64,000 bases of DNA, taken from JADJPG01 sp964491875 (GTDB lineage: Bacteria > Verrucomicrobiota > Verrucomicrobiia > Limisphaerales > JADJPG01). The notes under the pieces are model-generated. The model did not search any database, had not been told where the DNA came from, and saw only the letters and a list, made by a program, of their open reading frames with translations. Location: contig CAZBIC010000003.1 in NCBI GenBank assembly GCA_964491875.1, forward strand, positions 124,001 to 188,000. Direction: 5' to 3'. Position numbers and translations under genes: made by a program. Numbering within the stretch: position 1 is the first letter of the stretch; each line of letters begins with the position of its first letter. Positions 60,671-64,000 of this stretch are shown here, in pieces.

Positions 60671-62602
60671 ATGAGCACCACAAAACTCGCTCCACCGGAG
60701 CACGACATGAAACCAAATCCTGACGAGGTTGCGTCACTCATCGACACGTCGAAGATGAACGAAGGCCAGCGGGCCGCGCTGGAGATGACCGAGGCTGCTC
60801 GCGACGGCGAGTCCGAGAAAGGCAGCTTTGCCGGCGGTCTGTTCATGGGACGCTGCGACTTGAGCCGGGCGTTTCCGTTCCCGGAACAGAATCCGACGGA
60901 CAAGGATCAAGGCGACGCCTTCCTCCAACGTCTGGAGAAGTTCCTGAAGGAGAAAGTGAACCCGGACGAGATTGATCGCACCGGCGAGGTTCCACCGGAA
61001 GTCATCGCCGAGCTCGGACGCATGGGTGCCTTCGGCATCAAGGTGGCGACGCAATACGGCGGTCTGGGTCTTTCGCAAACGAACTACTCGCGCGCGGCGA
61101 TGTTGCTCGGCAGTTACGACGCGAACCTCACCGCGCTCGTCTCGGCGCATCAATCCATCGGCGTGCCGCAGCCGCTGATTCTCTTCGGCACCGAGGAACA
61201 GAAGAAGAAGTTCCTGCCGCGTGTCGCGAAAGGTGAAATCTCCGCGTTCGCGCTGACGGAGAATGGGGTTGGTTCTGATCCCGCCACGATGACTACCCGC
61301 GCCGAGCCGACCGCGGACGGAAAATACTTCACCATCAACGGCGAAAAGCTCTGGTGTACGAACGGCGTGAAGGCCGGCGTCATCGTCGTGATGGCGCAGA
61401 CGCCCCCGAAGCTCGTGAGCGGCAAGGAAAAGAAGCAGGTCACCGCGTTCATCGTCGAGATGGACACGCCGGGCGTGGAGATTCTGCATCGTTGCCATTT
61501 CATGGGCCTGCGCGCGCTTTACAACGGCGTGGTGAAGTTCACCAATGTCGTCGTGCCGCGCGAGAACATCATCTGGGGCGAAGGCAAGGGTCTGCGCGTC
61601 GCGTTGAGCACGCTGAACACCGGTCGCCTCACGCTGCCAGCAGGTTGCACCGGTGCGGCAAAGCGTTGCCTTAAGATCGTGAAGAAGTGGGCCAATAACC
61701 GCGTGCAATGGGGCGCGGCGATTGGCAAGCACGCGGCCATCGCGGACAAGATCGCGAAGATGGCGGCGAACACCTTTGCGATGGAGTCGATGACGCTCAT
61801 GGTCGCCAGCATGGTGGACAAGGACAAGAAGGCGGACATCCGCCTCGAAGCCGCCATCGCCAAGATGTGGGCGACCGAGGAAGCGTGGCGCATCGTCGAT
61901 GACACCATGCAGATTCGCGGCGGCCGCGGCTACGAGACCGAAAGCTCGCTCAAGGCACGCGGCGAAGAGCCGGTCGGCGTCGAGCGACTCATGCGCGACT
62001 GCCGCATCAACACCATCTTCGAGGGCTCCAGCGAAATCATGCGCCTGTTCATCGCGCGCGAGATGCTGGATCCGCACCTGAAGGTCAGCGGGGCGGTTCT
62101 CGATTCTCGCAAACCGATGGGAGAGCGCCTTAAGGCAGCGCTCAACGCCGGCCTGTTCTACGCGGGCTGGTATCCCAAGCAGTGGTTGCCATTCGGGTCA
62201 GGAGTTCCAGCAGGCGTTCCGAGCAAACTGGCGAAGCATCTCCGCTACGCCAGCAAGACGAGCAAGCGGCTTGCGCGCCGCCTATTCCACGCGATGGCCG
62301 TCAACGGTCCGAAGCTCGAACGCGAGCAAGTGCTGTTGGGTCGCTTCGTAGAAATCGGCGCGGAGCTGTTTGCCATCGTGGCGACGTGCTCGCGTGCCGC
62401 CTCCATCGCGAAAACCGCGGCAGACGCGGAGCGCGATGAAGTGATGCAACTCGCAGATTACTTCTGCGCGTCTGCGAAGCTGCGTATCGAACGCAACTTC
62501 GATGGCCTCAGCAAGAACACCGATCGCCAGGGCTACAAGCTCGCGCAAACGGTGCTGAAGAATCCAGTGAAGCCACTGGAAGACGGCATCGTGCGTGACT
62601 GA
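60671..62602 (+). CDS. Acyl-CoA dehydrogenase (long-chain type with C-terminal extension)
   Basis: 643 residues. Acyl-CoA dehydrogenase core about residues 80-470: FAD region FALTENGVGSDPATMTTRAE, GEKLWCTNGVKAGVIVVMAQ, TLNTGRLTLPAGCTGAAKRC, RIVDDTMQIRGGRGYETES, and RDCRINTIFEGSSEIMRLFI with the catalytic-base Glu. The extra 150-residue C-terminal domain resembles that of VLCAD/ACAD9. It starts 28 bp after the hydratase/dehydrogenase gene. First, FAD-dependent step of beta-oxidation; an electron-transferring flavoprotein is not in the window. Confidence 0.93.
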   Translation: MSTTKLAPPEHDMKPNPDEVASLIDTSKMNEGQRAALEMTEAARDGESEKGSFAGGLFMGRCDLSRAFPFPEQNPTDKDQGDAFLQRLEKFLKEKVNPDEIDRTGEVPPEVIAELGRMGAFGIKVATQYGGLGLSQTNYSRAAMLLGSYDANLTALVSAHQSIGVPQPLILFGTEEQKKKFLPRVAKGEISAFALTENGVGSDPATMTTRAEPTADGKYFTINGEKLWCTNGVKAGVIVVMAQTPPKLVSGKEKKQVTAFIVEMDTPGVEILHRCHFMGLRALYNGVVKFTNVVVPRENIIWGEGKGLRVALSTLNTGRLTLPAGCTGAAKRCLKIVKKWANNRVQWGAAIGKHAAIADKIAKMAANTFAMESMTLMVASMVDKDKKADIRLEAAIAKMWATEEAWRIVDDTMQIRGGRGYETESSLKARGEEPVGVERLMRDCRINTIFEGSSEIMRLFIAREMLDPHLKVSGAVLDSRKPMGERLKAALNAGLFYAGWYPKQWLPFGSGVPAGVPSKLAKHLRYASKTSKRLARRLFHAMAVNGPKLEREQVLLGRFVEIGAELFAIVATCSRAASIAKTAADAERDEVMQLADYFCASAKLRIERNFDGLSKNTDRQGYKLAQTVLKNPVKPLEDGIVRD

Positions 62603-62632
62603 ACCGCGCTCGTAGTTTTTGAAATTCTCACC

Positions 62633-62665
62633 AGCCCGGGTTTAGCGCCCGGGCTGTTTCGTTTT
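62633..62665 (+). terminator. Rho-independent terminator of the lipid operon
   Basis: Perfect 8-bp stem AGCCCGGG/CCCGGGCT (62633-62640 with 62648-62655), seven-base loop, then GTTTCGTTTT. Confidence 0.85.
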
Positions 62666-62732
62666 CGGCGGGATGCCAGTCATTGTTCACCTTTGGATCG
62701 ACATTTGAGTCCGGGCAAAGAAACTCGGGCGC

Positions 62733-63938
62733 ATGTTGGAATTGGAAGAGGCGAGGTCGCGTTTGCTGTCGAGTGTTGAGCCGCTGGACGTCGAGAGAGT
62801 GCCGATTCGTCAGGCTGCCTTTCGCGTGTCGGCTCGGTTAGTGGATGCTGCCATCGATCTTCCGGCGTTTGATAACTCAGCGATGGATGGGTATGCGGTT
62901 CGCGCGGCTGATGTCGCGGCTGCGAAGATTGATTCACCAGTGACGCTGTCTCTGGTAGGTAAAATTGCGGCTGGCCAGAACCCTGCGGGCGACGTTCGCG
63001 TCGCAGAATGTGTGCGCGTTTTCACAGGCTCCGTGTTGCCTCCGGGCGCGGATGCGGTGGTCATGCAGGAGGACACCGCAGTATGGGAAGCCGCTCCGCA
63101 GGTGGTGCGAGTATTTGATCCGGTGAAGCCTTGGGAGAACGTTCGGTTTCGCGGAGAGGACGTAAAGCGTGGCGCCGTTTTGGTCCGGGCAGGGGAGAGA
63201 TTGTCACCCGGTCATGCGGGGCTTCTGTCGGCGACGGGCGTCGCCTCGGTGGAAGTTTTCCGGCAACCTGTGATCGGATTGATTGCGACAGGAAGCGAAC
63301 TGGTGGAGCCGGGTGGAACGTTGCTGCCAGGGCAGATTTTCGAGAGCAACCGGGCCTTGCTTGAGCCGCTGATTGCGCGCTCTGGCGCTACCGTGAGGGT
63401 TTATCCACTCGTGCCTGATACGCTCGCAGGAACCAAGGACGCCTTGTCGCAGGCGTTCGCCGAATGTGATGGGGTGGTGACGAGTGGTGGCGTTTCGGTC
63501 GGAGAGCTGGATTTCGTGAAGGCTGCGTTTGAGCAGTTGGGAGGCGAACTGGATTTTTGGAAAGTGGCGATCAAACCCGGAAAGCCATTCGTGTTCGGAA
63601 AGCTGGGGAGCAAACGGTTGTTCGGGTTGCCGGGCAATCCGGTGTCGGCGATGGTGACGTTTCTTCTGCTGGTGCGACCAGCCTTATGGCGTTGGCAGGG
63701 CGCACCCGTCTCTGATCCGCGCACCATCCCATGCAAATTGGGCGAGCCATTGGTGAACCAAGGTGGAAGACGTCATTTCATGCGGGTATCCGTTGATACG
63801 ACGGGGGTGGCGCGCTCGGCGGGTTTGCAGGCGTCGCATCGATTGAGGTCACTGGCCGAAGCCAACGCGTTGGTGGATGTGCCCCCGGACACCGTTCTTG
63901 CCGCCGGTACGGAGGTGAACGCGATCTTGCTCGATTAG
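62733..63938 (+). CDS. moeA: Molybdopterin molybdenumtransferase
   Basis: 401 residues. MoeA motifs: DLPAFDNSAMDGYAVRAADV, RVFTGSVLPPGADAVVMQED, FRGEDVKRGAVLVRAGERLS, IATGSELVEPG, LPGQIFESNRALL, VTSGGVSVGELDFVK and IKPGKPFVFGKLG with LPGNPVSAMVTF. It inserts molybdate into adenylylated molybdopterin. Start ATG 62733. It has its own context after the operon terminator; other molybdenum cofactor genes are outside the window. Confidence 0.95.
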   Translation: MLELEEARSRLLSSVEPLDVERVPIRQAAFRVSARLVDAAIDLPAFDNSAMDGYAVRAADVAAAKIDSPVTLSLVGKIAAGQNPAGDVRVAECVRVFTGSVLPPGADAVVMQEDTAVWEAAPQVVRVFDPVKPWENVRFRGEDVKRGAVLVRAGERLSPGHAGLLSATGVASVEVFRQPVIGLIATGSELVEPGGTLLPGQIFESNRALLEPLIARSGATVRVYPLVPDTLAGTKDALSQAFAECDGVVTSGGVSVGELDFVKAAFEQLGGELDFWKVAIKPGKPFVFGKLGSKRLFGLPGNPVSAMVTFLLLVRPALWRWQGAPVSDPRTIPCKLGEPLVNQGGRRHFMRVSVDTTGVARSAGLQASHRLRSLAEANALVDVPPDTVLAAGTEVNAILLD

Positions 63939-64000
63939 CCGACGCGAACGTTCGTTGTCTTGCTCCCAGGTGACAGCCCTTTTTCTCTCGCCAAAACTTC

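Overview
The window looks like a chromosome segment of a free-living, GC-rich, Gram-negative bacterium, most likely a Verrucomicrobiota member (Limisphaerales/Pedosphaera-like). This is inference from gene content. Supporting genes are a TIGR04073-type exosortase-associated lipoprotein, a TIGR03790-type secreted protein, dockerin and beta-helix secreted proteins, outer-membrane proteins (phospholipase A, porin), and several proteins of types I associate with this phylum. No rRNA, intact tRNA, CRISPR array, insertion sequence or phage gene was found.

Layout. 1-7.1 kb: the end of a fibronectin-III-like gene, a secreted serine protease fused to a transglutaminase-like domain, an FGE-fold lipoprotein, an ABC-exporter-type membrane protein, two small membrane genes (one split by an in-frame TGA) and a secreted sugar isomerase/epimerase-like protein. 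7.2-9.7 kb: ygfZ and pyk. 9.7-13.2 kb: a redox cluster of a histidine-bearing four-helix membrane protein, an outer-membrane porin, an FMN-binding domain protein and ApbE. Two copies of a TGAGA-N5-TCTCA palindrome sit on the promoter before the porin. 13.2-24.5 kb: a SIMPL protein, a 2-keto-3-deoxypentonate dehydratase/semialdehyde dehydrogenase pair, a DUF3592/arrestin-like/P-loop cassette, a HTTM-like membrane protein, a phosphoesterase, and a ferritin-like plus ATP-grasp fusion. 24.5-30.2 kb: a gene-poor, visibly AT-richer accessory region. It carries a tightly coupled operon for a six-cysteine secreted peptide, an unknown membrane-anchored protein, a MauE/DoxX-like protein and a coiled-coil protein, plus a reverse-strand gene with a ParB-like motif.

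30.2-34.6 kb: a cohesin-like/dockerin pair of secreted proteins and a small anchored protein. 34.6-38 kb: the C-terminal half of a split carbamoyl-phosphate synthase large subunit, ispE and the TIGR04073 lipoprotein. 38-45.2 kb: an MBL hydrolase, a Pro-rich secreted protein, pldA, a secreted alpha/beta hydrolase, a PadR regulator with its HAAS-domain partner, and a four-repeat fasciclin protein. 45.3-53.7 kb: TIGR03790, a PhnP-like hydrolase, recN, a Gfo/Idh/MocA oxidoreductase, an unknown anchored protein and a SurA-like isomerase. 53.7-62.6 kb: one lipid-catabolism operon (patatin lipase, AMP-forming acyl-CoA ligase, thiolase, bifunctional hydratase/dehydrogenase, acyl-CoA dehydrogenase). 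62.7-63.9 kb: moeA.

Two functional units stand out. The five-gene lipid operon could take a membrane acyl lipid to acetyl-CoA from one promoter. The porin/FMN-binding/ApbE/cytochrome-like cluster looks like an extracytoplasmic flavin electron-transfer module behind Fur-like operators, so a role in iron (or other metal) acquisition is a reasonable but untested reading. Several genes carry lesions worth resequencing: a -1 frame offset between the porin's signal peptide and its body, and a TGA inside the YcxB-like gene.
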